Assembly (NCBI RefSeq): GCF_001039355.2
Contig: NW_019775907.1
Coordinates: 4,039 to 68,038 of the forward strand
Length of the DNA: 64,000 nucleotides
Source of the DNA: Lingula anatina
Taxonomy: Eukaryota > Brachiopoda > Lingulata > Lingulida > Lingulidae
Direction of reading: 5' to 3'
The notes under the pieces were generated by a model. The model was not told the DNA's origin, made no database searches, and saw only the letters and a program-made list of their open reading frames with translations. Every line of letters starts with the position of its first letter. The stretch's first letter is position 1. The translations under genes and the position numbers were made by a program. Below, in pieces: positions 1-14,100 of the stretch.

Positions 1-133
1 CGGACACTTTTTCAAGCCGGAAACAAGCAGAAATGAAAAATTCAGGTTCTAAACTACAAGAATCAATCATAAAACCTTTGCCTGACGGGGGGTGCAGCCA
101 AATTGGATTTTTTGGCCTTTGGCTCATGGACTA
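1..133. other. Left edge, no gene recognised
   Basis: This short stretch precedes the duplicated block that starts near 134. It does not match the corresponding position left of copy B (before 11325), where exon 20 of the centrosomal gene lies about 160 bp further left. I see no open frame or repeat family I can name. Confidence 0.5.
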
Positions 134-2544
134 ATAACACTATTCAAGTAATAAGCTATAAACAAAAAGAAGCTACCAACTATCTTGTTATTACATAAAC
201 TAAGCGTGCACTAAAATACAACATACATCTATGGTTTCTTCTGAGTTCAGAAGCATTTGATTGGCTCGTTCAATGTCGCGTTCCCGCTCTCTTAGAGACA
301 TCTTCAGTCCTCGAATCTCATTGTCTTTCTCTTCCAGAGCACGGAACTTTTCTTCAATGGCTTCCTGATATCAGAAAAATCTTGCTCACTGTTTTACAAC
401 TGATCTCTTTAATCCTATCATATCAATTTTCCAGGAGAAGCTCACCATACTTACTATGACCATTCTGCCAAATTCTTAAGAAAATTTGGAAAAAAATCAG
501 ACATACTATAGACTTGGTGAAAAATTAGACATTTGATTAATTCTAAAGCAAAAATGAAGAAGAAATGACTCCAGCTATATAGCATACTGGAAAACATTTA
601 CTACACACCACATGCTTAAGTATTCAAAGAAAAAATAAAAATTATTTAGCCACAAAGAAAATGAAAAAATCAAAATGCTAAAATCTACTATGAGATACAT
701 ATTATATATATAAATGTAAGAACACTTGGATTCGATTTGACTTTAACAGCACACACACGCACACACCACTGTAATCCCAGAGAAAGGCAGTCAATACATT
801 GTATTTTATGTAAGGTATTAACCAGAATATTTATGTAGATTTAGTCATATAAACCAGTGATGAATACCAGCATTGTATTGTGAACCATAATAGAACTAAG
901 TGTTTTCATTTTCTTGTGTTGTCCATATATTTATCATGATTTTATATATATTTTTATGTAAAATTTACATTTTAAATATTAAATAATCATATCATACTAT
1001 CAAATGAGGCCCATTTTACTCACTTCAACAGCCTTGTCTCTCTCAGCCAGCCTCTCTCTTAGCTTGCTAATAAGACTGTCTTTACTCTCAGATTTGGGCT
1101 AGAAGAGAATTTCACAATAATTTTAGTCACATTACGGCCTCAATCTGTGAAAGATCTCAGGTTGAGACCCTATCTTCTTTTAATTGCTAACTGTAAGCTC
1201 CAGAATTTGATTTATATACATATATCTCAATCTACTTCCCAGTTCTGTACTCACTGTGAGAGACTGCTCCTTGTCCAGATACTCCTGGAGCTGCCTGTCT
1301 TTCTCCTTCAGACTCTTGCTCAACCTCTGGATCACTTTCTCCTTGCTCTGTAGCTGTCTCTGGGCATCATCTGACAGCACCTGGAGAAAGACAGGTCCAA
1401 ACATTGTCATATATGTGGTAATATTCCACAAAATATATGCAAGCATGAATCCAAAGCTAGGTATAAGTATAACCTTTAAATGTCTGGGGGTGTCAACTCA
1501 TTGGTTGGTAACTTCCATTTTTTTGCAACTTTTTTCATGTACAATGGCCACTAATTGTTATTAGTTAGAAAGCTTCCAAGAATGTGACCACTGGCTTGTA
1601 AAAGTTTTAGTACATTTATACAGTAATGCTTTTAAAAACTTTTCATAATGTGCTTCCTGAAAACATCCAAAGATTTATATACACATCAGAATACTCACTA
1701 TGTTGTCATTTTAATGTCTTCAGTGTCAAACCACCAGAGACAAGGTGAAAAAAGTTGAACACTTCTATTTAACAAATTTGTATACATTATTCTATACTGG
1801 TTTCATGGAAGAAATCACACTTTGGTCAAGACAGGAAGTTCTGGTGTACCTGGTATTGCTGTTCCTGGGCCTCCAGTTTGTCCACTCCTTTCTCCTTCTC
1901 TTCATGAAGCTTCTCTTGGAGATCCTGGACATAAATGAGGCAATTCTCATAATTTCAGGTTTACATTATACATCCTTACTTAGCAAACTTAAGATTAATG
2001 ATATTCAACACCATTCCTTTATCCTGCATTTATTTTCTATTGATGATTTGGCTATGGAAAAGATGAAAGACAAAAGCTATTCCACATTTTTCAAACATTC
2101 CTTAATCTGGCTATGAAAAGTAAAGAAAAAATGGATGAATCTTTTCCAAAATTTTTACTTCTTTATCATAAATTTAACTAAAATATTTAATTTGACTTCA
2201 GAATTTTCCCAAATTTGCCAAAAACAAACAAACCAACCAACCAACAAACATAAACAAATGAAAAGCCAACCCAAAAGGCACACTTCTCACCACAACATCA
2301 TTGCTCTACCTGTACAGATTCTTCCTTGTGTTTTATAACCTCGTCCAGTTTCTCCAGCTGTTCTTGAAGCCTTTCAATCTCGGAGGCCTTCCTTGCCAGG
2401 GACTTCTGGAGCTTTTGGTTCTCCAGATCCTTTATCTTGATGTCCCCCTCCATCTGAGCTATCTTGTTGTCTTTGTCTGAGAGCTGAAGCTGCTGGTCCT
2501 CCAGGCCCTGGTGGACATTGAGTTGAGAGTGAAAGCTAAGCAAG

Positions 2545-2584
<40 letters not shown>

Positions 2585-3716
2585 GCAAGAGAGAGAACGT
2601 GCACCTGCATGCGTGTGTGCCCGTGTATGCGTGAGAGAGAGAGTATTTATTCTCTGGTTTGTCAAATGTATGGAAACAGAAGGTCAGCACCCTGCCTTTA
2701 TGGTTACAAGGAACTGTTACATAATTAAGGAAAAATATGTCAGCTGTGACAGCACGTCTCTTAATGGTGAAGATGTGTACAAAATCTCCCAGGAATGTGT
2801 TCTGACATGAGCAGTTCTTATGATGAATCTGACACTGTGCAAAGTGTGACACATTCTAATGTCAAAGGCAGTGTATTATTAATATACAGGACGTGATAGA
2901 GTGATCCATGTGATGAATTTGAAATGATTTTCATAGGACAAAACTGCACACGACAGACCTGGTATTTTTTCATGGTAGCAGCATGGAGCTCCTGCTTGTT
3001 CTGCTCCAACTCATCCTCCTTCTCTTCAAGCAGAGTTGTTAATTGCTGGATCTAAAATATAAAACAAGAAAATTATGCCAAAGTGTTCTTTATACTAGTG
3101 GGTGGGTTTATTGTGATACATACTTATTCACAAATTCTGGCAAAAGTCAACAAGTTATTTTTTGTATTGACAAACTTTACCTGTTTTTCCTTATCGTGGA
3201 CAGTCTTCACCATACTTTGGACAGCCTTGTAACTTTTCTGCAGGTTTTCAGCCTCAGTCTTGCTCTCCTTCTGCAGCTGATGCAGTTGGTTTTCCAACTC
3301 CTGCATGACAAAATTTAGAAAAAAACAATTTTTTTTTAAATTGGAAACATACAATGACATATGAATAAATATATGAAAAGTCTTACTTGCTTTCTTTTTT
3401 AAAGTATTTTTGTATAGAAAAGTAATATTGATGGATTTTGAAGATATGTGAAAACAGTCCTCAGAAAAGAAAACAACAAAGATATGTTGATACTGCCTGG
3501 CATAAAAAGAAATAAAAACTGTAAGAGTTGCAGAATAGTGTACAACATTAGTTGATGCACAAAGATGTGTATGCCTCAAAATGTGTTTAAATGAGTCGAT
3601 ATGAAATCATATCATAGAACAAATGACCAAAAAATTCTCAAAACAAAGAGAGCGTTGACAAAATGTTTTCTGTCAACAGTTCAACTCACCTTGCTCAATT
3701 TGTCTTTATCTCTCAA
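134..3716 (-). repeat. Segmental duplication, copy A (of 11325-14897)
   Basis: About 3.58 kb runs collinear with 11325-14897 at an offset of 11,189-11,191 near the left end, with only scattered substitutions and short indels, in introns as well as exons. The right end stops inside exon 12 two bases before an N at 3718, after which the sequence changes character. The left end stops near 134. Similarity in introns means the event is recent or the two copies are alleles. The join at an N favours a second haplotype placed beside the first, but a true tandem duplication cannot be excluded from sequence alone. Confidence 0.9.
227..3716 (-). CDS. Second copy of CDK5RAP2-like exons 12-19 (exon 12 truncated)
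   Basis: In transcript order the exons are 3716-3690 (exon 12, cut by the junction), 3300-3181, 3051-2959, 2507-2310, 1924-1850, 1380-1255, 1098-1024 and 364-227. All keep the splice sites and reading frame of copy B, and I found no stop codon. Most coding differences I checked are synonymous (for example the Ser-Met codons in exon 13 and the Arg/Glu codons in exon 19). Two replacements are visible in exon 15: Gln versus Arg, and Ala versus Val. If the assembly is right, the protein would carry this coiled-coil segment twice, after exon 29. If it is a haplotype artefact, these are the same exons from the other allele. Exon 12 here lacks its 5' part, which argues against a working tandem array. 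Confidence 0.6.
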
Positions 3717-4000
3717 ANAAAGCCCAAATTTTACGTGGAACGAGTTGAGATTATAGGTGACCTAAATCCATGAGATGGGTACGGGGGGCCTTACCGTCTA
3801 GGAGGAGAAGCGGTAACGGTAGCCGTCCGGCGGAGCCGGCGGAGCCAACGGAGCCGGCGGAACGATCCGGACGGGACCGAAACCATGTGTACCGCCAGCG
3901 CTAACGCTGGTGGTACAATAAATACTGGAAAGAAGACAACCACACAATAAAATCTAAGCAACTGCGTTGGTTCTGAAAGGGGGGGGGGGGGCATGATATT
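3717..4000. other. CpG-rich inverted-repeat patch after the N at 3718
   Basis: Right of the N, base composition changes abruptly to a GC- and CpG-rich patch (about 3785-3910). It contains repeated CGGAGCCGG-type words and two possible hairpins: CCGTCCGG/CCGGACGG near 3826-3877, and arms GTACCGCCAGCG/CGCTGGTGGTAC around a four-base loop near 3890-3917. I see no gene. It may be the edge of an unrecognised mobile element or a misjoined contig end. Confidence 0.45.
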
Positions 4001-5244
4001 TCTACCACAATGAACACTTATCTCCAGCTGTCAGAGGGCGCCACTGGCAGGTTCAGGCTCCCAGGTCCTGGTACAAACGCAGCAGACACAACACCCTTCA
4101 GTCTCTGCTTGATGTAATACATCCTCCTCTACCCAAGAAACTTCAGAGATAGGTGAAAAAAAAAGCACGACATGCTCCTGTTTATTTGGCTTTACTTAAC
4201 CCTTGCATTTTCTGCATTTTTATCCTCTCCAGATTTCTTGTGACCTGAATATTTTCCTTATTCTCCCAGTCTGAATCTTAAATCCTTGCACTGATTGTCA
4301 GCTTCATTTTCTCTCTTAAACATAAAATGCTCCCTAAATGAACTTCAAATTCCACCGTTTGTTCAGCTTGCATTATAATTCTCAACCACAGAACACTCTC
4401 CCTCTCCCTATCTCTAATCCCTGTAATACATTTTCCTTCCCCACCCAGTACACTATATACTATACATCAGTTCTGACAACTACAACTACACCCAGTACAC
4501 TATATACTATACATCAGTTCTGACAACTACAATCAGGTCATGGCTTGATAACCTGACAGTCTCTTTCATAAGAGTTTATCAATAATCCAACAAACAACAC
4601 AGCCCAGACAATGTTGACACCCACCCCGCTGTGTTGACACAAGAAAATCAATACTTCATTTTGTCACCTCACACAGCAATTAGTTGACTCAGGAAGGAAA
4701 TGTTCTCCACGTCCATTCAAAGCCAATTAAAAAAAAAAAATCAGCAATATTTGTTATAAGACCTAAGCTTTTCTGTAGTGCTTCCTATTTCTATTTCTTT
4801 TTTTTTTTTTTTTTTTTGTTTTTTGTTACCTATTTCTCATGATTATTAGGATCATGTTTATTATGTTAATTAGTTAAAATTCATTTATTTATTTATTTGT
4901 TAATATTTCTGAGCAAGCATTCTGCATTGTAACTTCACACTGCACAAAAACCATACAATTCACACTGCACAAAAACCATACAATGGATATTAACTTAAGG
5001 TACACCTTAATATAGTTCTGAAATTATTCTTTTTGAGACAAGGTATTTTACTATTTTGACTCCTCTCTATTTTCCCTTGACACACTCCTCCATTTTCCTT
5101 CTTTTTTTTCCTTTTTCTTACTTTGTTTGGAAGGAGGGAGATAAACAAAAAGAACAAAAACTTGTAGTCATGTTCTAAGGAAATGTAACCAAACTAAGAA
5201 ATATTTGATAATTCCATTTCATTCAAGTCTACCAAATCACTAAC
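4001..5244. other. Non-coding, intron 29 side of the centrosomal gene; short tandem repeats
   Basis: No coding exon is recognisable here. It holds a 47-bp direct repeat twice (about 4443-4532), a 25-bp repeat twice (about 4933-4984) and a poly-T run near 4799-4817. The exon expected after exon 29 (which ends in phase 1) was not found, so the transcript either continues to the left of the window or is interrupted by the junction at 3718. Confidence 0.5.
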
Positions 5245-8200
5245 CTAGGTGGTGGGAAGACTGTTTCTTCTTTGCGGCCTCATTCATCTGTTTCTCCAGC
5301 AGCTCTCTGAGGTGGTTGTTTCTCTCCACGCCTTCCTCCAGCTGACGACGAAGTGCCTGCACTGCAGCCAGCTCCTCTTCAAAGGCCTCTGGACGACCAC
5401 TGATAGACACAGACACAGACACAAAGACGAGAATTACAGTCCATTCATCGCAAAACCAATTTTACTGGATTTTGAAGGATGGTTCAGGAGGCAATTAGAC
5501 TGTACAGGTAATATCTATTATTGTTTTTTTGCATTTTCCCAATTGGAAAAAAACAACAAAAAAACAAAAGCCAATTGGAAAAAAAAAAATTATACTTCAC
5601 CTTTTTGATTTTTACAACTTACAAACGATACTACATCACTGTACATGAACATCTTAAATGCTCATAGCTCTGTATACAGAACTATGAGCATTTAAGATAA
5701 ACTATAACCTGAGATAAAAAGATATAAATTAAAACACTGTAACTCCAGTCCTAAAACCTTTCACTTTTTCTTGGAGTTATTTTTCATATGAAACACAAAT
5801 AGTTAACTCTGTTATAGAATGTGTTTTATACTAATACAATCTCAGTCTTCATCAGTAAAGACTCCATACCTGGGTACAGTATTGAGGTTAACATACAGCT
5901 GTCTCTCAGCCTGCAGTGCCTGGTTCAGTCCCTCAGTCTCCTCCACCTGACTGCGGTAAATCTGCTGTAGCTGGGAAAGAAAATCAAAACCTCTTGATGT
6001 TGATGTGGTTTACGGTGATCATTCAAATATTTTAAACATCTCTAATTCCAATTGCACATTATATAAAAGTTTATCATTTTTAATAATGTCACAAAAAAGT
6101 TCATTTCTAACAGTGATCAAAAATGATTTCCTGGCACTGCTTATCATGCTTTTTGGATATCTAAAGCAAAACGCTGTTTTTGGAAATTCAATTTATCAAT
6201 GGTGTTTGTATTTATTGAATGATTACCGTATGTTACCTAAATTGCTGTGATAAAGGAGAAGGGACCACAGTGTGTCCAATTCCTTAGCTAACAAAGGATT
6301 TGTACCTTTAATGCTAAAATATTGATTTGTTTTTTCACAGGTAAAGGATAGATGCATTTTATCTACCTTCACAACTTTTCATGCTCAGAACTATTATTAT
6401 CGGTAGGTTAATAAGTTTAAGTTACTATACTGAGGAAAATAATTAAACTGTCAATACTAGTCCTCGGGGAAAATATTGATTTATGAAAGATTAATTTTGT
6501 CGTGATAAAGTAATAGCCCACAATCTTTTATTAATCTTCTCTGTGTAAAAAATGCACTACAATGTAGTCACAAAACAATCAGAGAAAGAAGAAGTAACTT
6601 TAAAACAGAATATACTGCCACAAATTGCAGGATACAGATTTTTACTTACGATGTATTTCCACAGATTATATTTCCTTTTTTTCTCTGCTCTGGTTAATTG
6701 TTCTTGTAATGTTTATCAAAAATCAATGAGGGGATACCAAACGACAAGTAAAGAAAGGAACCATATATTGCCCTACACCTGGAACCACCAGCTCCTGCTC
6801 TAGAAACATAAACTCAGGTGGTTGTCGTCACTAGTCTGCCTACAAACAGCTCAATGTGTACATTCACAATGAATCTATCACACTAGCTAGTGTGCAATAA
6901 CTCCATGGGGACTCCTGCTGAATGCAATTAACACGTTTCCTCTCCTTTCCAATGTACTCATATAATCACCAGCTTTTCTGTACACTACTCAAAGCAAGGA
7001 TGAGGCATTAATCTGATTGCATTCAGCAAAGGTCTCCATTGAGTTAGTACACAGTACCTAGGTCCATAAATTCATTGTAAATGGGCCCTAAGCTACCCAT
7101 TCTAACACTGGCCCTGCACTCACATTCTCCTCTCCCCCTACAGTGATCTGCTGTCTCTGGGGAGTGCCTGGTCTGTCCACCTCTTCTCTCAGCTGTACCA
7201 CTTCTATCCTCAGCCTCCTCAGTTCATCCACATCTACACCACCTCCTGACAGCTGCTGCTTCAGCTGATCCTGGAATTATAAATTTTTAAAAATTGAAAA
7301 AGAGTCTATATATTAGGGTTCTTTTTTTGCTCACTCAGTTCAGTGGTACTAAGATATTATAAAGCTTAACTGCTAATGGTAGACTCTTTTTCATATATAC
7401 TTAAATTATTTAATTTTTTTCTAAAATACATTTATTTGATACACATACCAGTTCTTCTTTAGTCTGCTGGTGGGCTTGTAGTGCATCTTTCAATGCCTGA
7501 AAGTATAGTTCATGTAACAGTTAAAACAGCTTTGCTCTTTGCTGCTCTGTAATTGTAGTTCTAATTCAATAAATAATATTGAGAAGTACAAATCACTGAT
7601 TTTTCAATGAGAAAAAAAAGTCTTTAAATCTTTTATATGAAAAAAATTGACAGACTAAAAAGAGAAATAAAATGTAACCTTTTCTTTGAGTTTGAGTTCT
7701 GCATTTAGACTCTCAGAGTCAGGACTATCATAGGTAATAGAATGTTTGGGACTGCGGTTCCTGGCCATACGCAGACGCTCTATCAGATCTGAGGGAAAAA
7801 AAATCAAGATCTAAGTTCTGAATTTGATATCTTTGCATGCACACATGTGCACACACACACACACACACACATTTTTTTTTTTATGAACGATATTGTAGGT
7901 GTGATAACACTCAGCGCCTCATTGGGCTGTATCCTCCCCAGGGAAGCAAGATTGCTTACACAGATTGTAATGATCATGTGTCTATTTGTTCTATGTATGT
8001 AATTCACATAATTGTAAAGTCTACTGAACATATCTATATGGAATTAAGACTTAAAATATATTTTAAAAAAATAATAATAATAAAATAATGCAAAAGAAAT
8101 CTTTGTCATTGAATCATAAAATTCAATGAATCATGGTACCTTCTTTATTTTGCAAATCATTCTTCAACCTGGACACCTCGTCCCGCAGCCTGTGGAGTTC

Positions 8201-11167
8201 AGCCAGCTTACTGGGGCTGATACTGGGCGGCTGGGAGTCATGGATTTGACGGAACAGTTTATCCTTCTCCCGAGCACTTTCCACAAGGGACTCAATGGTC
8301 TTGTCCTTCTCGCTCAGAGCTGTGCGCATCTTGTCCAACATTTCTTGCTGTTGTTCCTCTGCCCACGTTGCCTTGTTCTCCAGGGACTGGAGGTAATAAT
8401 ATGCAATATGAATATTGGGTCATTAAGACGTGAGAAGAAATGTGAACTGAGAGGAACTGTGTGCCTCTGATATACTGAAAATGCATTTTTCAATCTAAGT
8501 ATCAAATATGTGCTGAAATACCAAGCCCGACTTTTCATTATGCTGGATAGTTCATAAATTTTGCTTTAAAATTACCCTGTTGGTGTATAATTGGAATGGT
8601 ATTAATTTGCAATAAATGGAGCCATATCTTAAATGCTCTATAATGAATGCTAAATTCTAATAAATTGCAAGAAAATTATTGACATCCAAGTCATAGGAAA
8701 TTATCTGAGAAAAGTGTAACAAATACGATAAATTAATGATAAATAAAATAGCTTCCAGTCCATGATGATAGCCCCCCTTACCTGCAGTTCAAAATCCTTT
8801 CTATTCAGCTCAGTCTGCAGCTGCTGCAGTTCTTTATTCAGAGTGGCCATGTCTTTATTGAAACTCTCATGCAAGTGCTGTAAACAATATATACACAACT
8901 GGGTTAATCACCATGCACACATAAAACACCAATTTCCACAAACAAGGCTTCTCTGGTACAACACCATGAAGTAACTCTTAGATTACAATGAAGAAGCTGA
9001 CAATACATAAGAACACGTTACAATGGTGCTTTGTTACATTAAGAAAAAATAACTGATAGTAACAAATAGATTACAAGGTGGTCCAAGACTACAGTAGTGA
9101 TAGTCACATCTTAAGTTGTTATCATGGGCATACAAAAGTACTTGCTTTTATTCCACATTCAAACATATTTACATATTTTCAATTCTCTCCACAGATATAC
9201 AGACAGACAAAAGCAGTACCACTTTATTGTAATAATATCCACAGGTCTACATACTTTCAACTCCCCGTCTTTATCTCTTAATTTCTCCAGCAATTCGCGG
9301 GTAGCCTCCTCATTGGTGACTGCCGCCTTGCTCCTGTCTGCCATGATTTCTTCGATGAGGTTGTCCTTCTCTTTCAGTCTCTGCTGCAGCTGCTCCACAA
9401 TGGTTTCTTTGGAAGCAGCGGAGTCCCGTAGTGCATTCTAGAAATGGGTCATATTTTCACGTTTTAGTGTATAGTTTATCAATTGAAACATCATTGTATT
9501 TTAATGTGTCAACAAGCAAAGCATACACTGTGAGATAGAAAATGATGCATTTATATATCATCACCATATTTGTTCTCTTGATTTTGTAAGAAAAGAATTG
9601 AGCTTACGTTATTTCAAAACAACAGATTAAAAGACCACCCCACACCCATAGGGATAAACAAATAAAAGACAAAATGAAATATATCTCTATAATTACCTGC
9701 AGGGCTACCTCTCTGCTTGCCAGGGAGTCCTGTAGCCTCTTTATGACACCCTCCTTCTCCTCCAATGAGTGAACATTCTTGTCACCAATTTCCTACAAAA
9801 ATCAGCATATCTTCATTTTAAGCATGCCCATTCTCTTATATCTAAGTTCCTAATTCTATTAACAATTAAACCAGTAATAATCATAGTGAAAATTTATAAA
9901 TTTTCTATTAAAAAAACACCAAACACTAGAGTCCATACAACTTCACTCCAAGAATGGGATCACACAGCTGGTAACTAAAAATACATATCTGTGTTTGTTA
10001 ACTTATTCAGGGATGCTAGTGGGGTCCGGAAAGAAAACCTGAACTTTTTTTGGCAAAGACGGGGGGGGGGTACAAATTGATTATGAAACAATTACTATAT
10101 TTCAAATTTTATTTAATAAATATATTGCAATATATGTCATCACAACTTCATGGTAATTTTCAACAGTTGTTTCCAAGGATAATCTTGACATTGACAAGAT
10201 GGAAGTGCCATCAGTACATAAACACCTACCACCCATAGTAGACAGTAATGATCCCTCACGTAAGCTTGATAATCACCAGCATGATAATGATAGTCACTAA
10301 ATGTTAATCCCTTTCATTTATCATTTTCAAAGATTGGTAATGGCTTTCGTGGTAATGCCCAAGCAACAAAAATGTGTAAAGACAACTACGTGCTTTGGCA
10401 TGCTTAGTTGTTTTAGCATGGTTTTTCAGAGCTTTTTTACCACTGCTTCCGTACCGGATCACGTCGTTGCACCATACACACCAAGCTTCTCCGGGGGACT
10501 TTCGCTTCCGAACATAGGTAGAAAAAAAATCGTCATTATTGTCCTTTTCCTCCAGCCAACTCCAACTAAATCTATTTTTGACAGTAATGTCGATGTTTCT
10601 AATATCGTCTGTTCCCCTCTCCGCGAAATCCATTTAGTTTGGTTTAGTTCAAAATTCCGCGCACGCGGTGTCAAAACTTTCCACANCCTCTGACCCATCG
10701 TTCGTCCAGTCCGCGACCACGTTAAAAACGAGAATTCCGGAACAAAATATAGTACCAGAAAATTTTATAACTGGACGCAAAAAAACGGAATTCCGGTAAA
10801 AACCGGAAGACTAGCATCCCTGCTTATTGGAATTTCAAAACACTTCTCTTTTTCTAATATGTTACTTTTTCAAGATTTACTTTTTAGGCACTCTCCAAAA
10901 GTGTCCTAGCTTTCTGACACAAAGCCAACTTACTTTTTAAAGTTTTGAATGAAAATTGTTAATAGTCTTTTTCTGGGACAATAACTAATTCCTGTCAATA
11001 GATGTGAGGTACAAGAACAATATCAAATTTGTTAAAGTCGAAGCTTCTGTCATACTCGGCACAGTAGTTTCCTAATGCCTCACCTCCATGGCTTGTTGCT
11101 GTCCTTTCAGAGCACTGGCTAGCTGGGCAAGGTGCTGCTCCTTCTCACGCCCCTCTCGCTCCAATGT
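5245..11167 (-). CDS. CDK5RAP2: CDK5RAP2-like exons 20-29
   Basis: Exon 20 11167-11084, exon 21 9792-9697, exon 22 9437-9255, exon 23 8877-8782, exon 24 8386-8140, exon 25 7788-7679, exon 26 7496-7449, exon 27 7270-7124, exon 28 5970-5870, exon 29 5399-5245. Phases are consistent: exon 24 ends G| and exon 25 supplies AT for Asp; exon 28 ends AG| and exon 29 supplies T for Ser. Exon 24 has a Pro/Ser break (QPPSISPSKL) in otherwise helical sequence, and exon 25 a basic RMARNRSPKH segment. Exon 29 ends in phase 1 (CTA G|GTTAGT) with no following exon found. Introns carry a hAT-like element, a MITE and a 48-bp palindrome. Confidence 0.9.
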
Positions 11168-14100
11168 CTGAAAATAATACCATCCACAATAAATAAAACA
11201 ATATGCAACTAAGGCAGTCTTTGGAATATCACCAAAAAATATACCAGTGCAAGATTGTCCAATGACTACATTATCCAGAACTGTATCAGTGGCACACAGC
11301 ACAAATAGCAATTAAAGTATCTTTATAACACTGTTCAAGTAATAAACTATAAACAAAAATAAGCTACCAACTATCTTGTTATTACATAAACTAAGCGTGC
11401 ACTAAAATACAACATACATCTATGGTTTCTTCAGAGTTCAGAAGCATTTGATTGGCTCGTTCAATGTCACGCTCTCGCTCTCTTAGAGACATCTTCAGTC
11501 CTCGAATCTCATTGTCTTTCTCTTCCAGAGCACGGAACTTTTCCTCAATGGCTTCCTGATATCAGAAAAATCTTGCTCACTGTTTTACAACTGATCTCTT
11601 TAATCCTATCATATCAATTTTCCAGGAGAAGCTCACCATACTTACTATGACCATTCTGCCAAATTCTTAAGAAAATTTGGAAAAAAATCAGACATACTAT
11701 AGACTTGGTGAAAAATTAGACATTTGATTAATTCTAAAGCAAAAATGAAGAAGAAATGACTCCAGCTATATAGCATACTGGAAAACATTTACTACACACC
11801 ACATGCTTAAGTATTCAAAGAAAAAATAAAAATTATTTAGCCACAAAGAAAATGAAAAAATCAAAATGCTAAAATCTACTATGAGATACATATTATATAT
11901 ATAAATGTAAGAACACTTGGATTCGATTTGACTTTAACAGCACACACGCACAGACCACTGTAATCCCAGAGAAAGGCAGTCAACACATTGTATTTTATGT
12001 AAGGTATTAACCAGAATATTTATGTAGATTTAGTCATATAAACCAGTGATGAATACCAGCATTGTATTGTGAACCATAATAAAACTAAGTGTTTTCATTT
12101 TCTTGTGTTGTCCATATATTTATCATGATTTTATATATATTTTTATGTAAAATTTACATTTTAAATATTAAATAATCATATCATACTATCAAATGAGGCC
12201 CATTTTACTCACTTCAACAGCCTTGTCTCTCTCAGCCAGCCTCTCTCTTAGCTTGCTAATAAGACTGTCTTTACTCTCAGATTTGGGCTAGAAGAGAATT
12301 TCACAAAAAATTTTAGTCACATTACGGCCTCAATCTGTGAAATATCTCAGGTTGAGACCCTGTCTTCTTTTACTTGCTAACTGTAAGCTCCAGAATTTGA
12401 TTTATATACATATATCTCAATCTACTTCCCAGTTCTGTACTCACTGTGAGAGACTGCTCCTTGTCCAGATACTCCTGGAGCTGCCTGTCTTTCTCTTTCA
12501 GACTCTTGCTAAGTCTCTGGATCACTTTCTCCTTGCTCTGTAGCTGTCTCTGGGCATCATCTGACAGCACCTGGAGAAAGACAGGTCCAAACATTGTCAT
12601 ATATGTGGTAATATTCCACAAAATATATGCAAGCATGAATCCAAAGCTAGGTATAAGTATAACCTTTAAATGTCTGGGGGTGTCAACTCATTGGTTGGTA
12701 ACTTCCATTTTTTTGCAACTTTTTTCATGTACAATGGCCACTAATTGTTATTAGTTAGAAAGCTTCCAAGAATGTGACCACTGGCTTGTAAAAGTTTTAG
12801 TACATCTATACAGTAATGCTTTTAAAAACTTTTCATAATGTGCTTCCTGAAAACATCCAAAGATTTATATACACATCAGAATACTCACTATGTTGTCATT
12901 TTAATGTCTTCAGTGTCAAACCACCAGAGACAAGGTGAAAAAAGTTGAACACTTCTATTTAACACATTTGTATACATTATTCTATACTGGTTTCATGGAA
13001 GGTATCACACTTTGGTCAAGACAGGAAGTTCTGGTGTACCTGGTATTGCTGTTCCTGGGCCTCCAGTTTGTCCACTCCTTTCTCCTTCTCTTCATGAAGC
13101 TTCTCTTGGAGATCCTGGACATAAATGAGGCAATTCTCATAATTTCAAAGGTTTACATTATACATCCTTACTTTGCAAACTTAAGATTAATGATATTCAA
13201 CACCATTCCTTTATCCTGCATTTATTTTCTATTGATGATTTGGCTATGGAAAAGATGAAAGACAAAAGCTATTCCACATTTTTCAAACATTCCTTAATCT
13301 GGCTATGAAAATTAAAGAAAAAATGGATAAATCTTTTTCCAAAATTTTCACTTCTTTATCATAAATTTAACTAAAATATTTCATTTGACTTCAGAATTTT
13401 CCCAAATTTGCCTAAAACCAACCAACCAACCAACCAACAAACATAAACAAATAAAAAGCCAACCCAAATGGCACACTTCTCACCACAACATCATTGCTCT
13501 ACCTGTACAGATTCTTCCTTGTGTTTTATAACCTCGTCCAGTTTCTCCAGCTGTTCTTGAAGCCTTTCAATCTCGGAGACCTTCCTTGCCAAGGACTTCT
13601 GGAGCTTTTGGTTCTCCAGATCCTTTATCTTGATGTCCCCCTCCATCTGAGCTATCTTGTTGTCTTTGTCTGAGAGCCGAAGCTGCTGGTCCTCCAGGCC
13701 CTGGTGGACATTGAGTTGAGAGTGAAAGCTAAGCAAGGGGAGAGAGAGAGAGAGAGAGGAAGAGAGAGAGAACGTGCACCTGCATGCGTGTGTGCCCGTG
13801 TATGCGTGAGAGAGAGAGTATATATTCTCTGGTTTGTCAAATGTATGGAAACAGAAGGTCAGGATCCTGCCTTTATGGTTACAAGGAACTGTTACATAAT
13901 TAAGGAAAAATATGTCAGCTGTGGCAGCACGTCTCTTAATGGTGAAGATGTGTACAAAATCTCCCAGGAATGTGTTCTGACATATGCAGTTATTATGATG
14001 CATCTGACACTGTGCAAAGTGTGACACATTCTAATGTCAAAGGCAGTGTATTATTAATATACAGGACGTGATAGAGTGATTCATGTGATAAATTTGAAAT

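Noticed and set aside
2459-2665. Ser/Leu-repeat open frames next to exon 15 in both duplicated copies
   Set aside because: They are translations of the (GA)n microsatellite in the intron.
10301-10693. 130-codon plus-strand frame
   Set aside because: It is the antisense shadow of the hAT-type finger and runs through an N.
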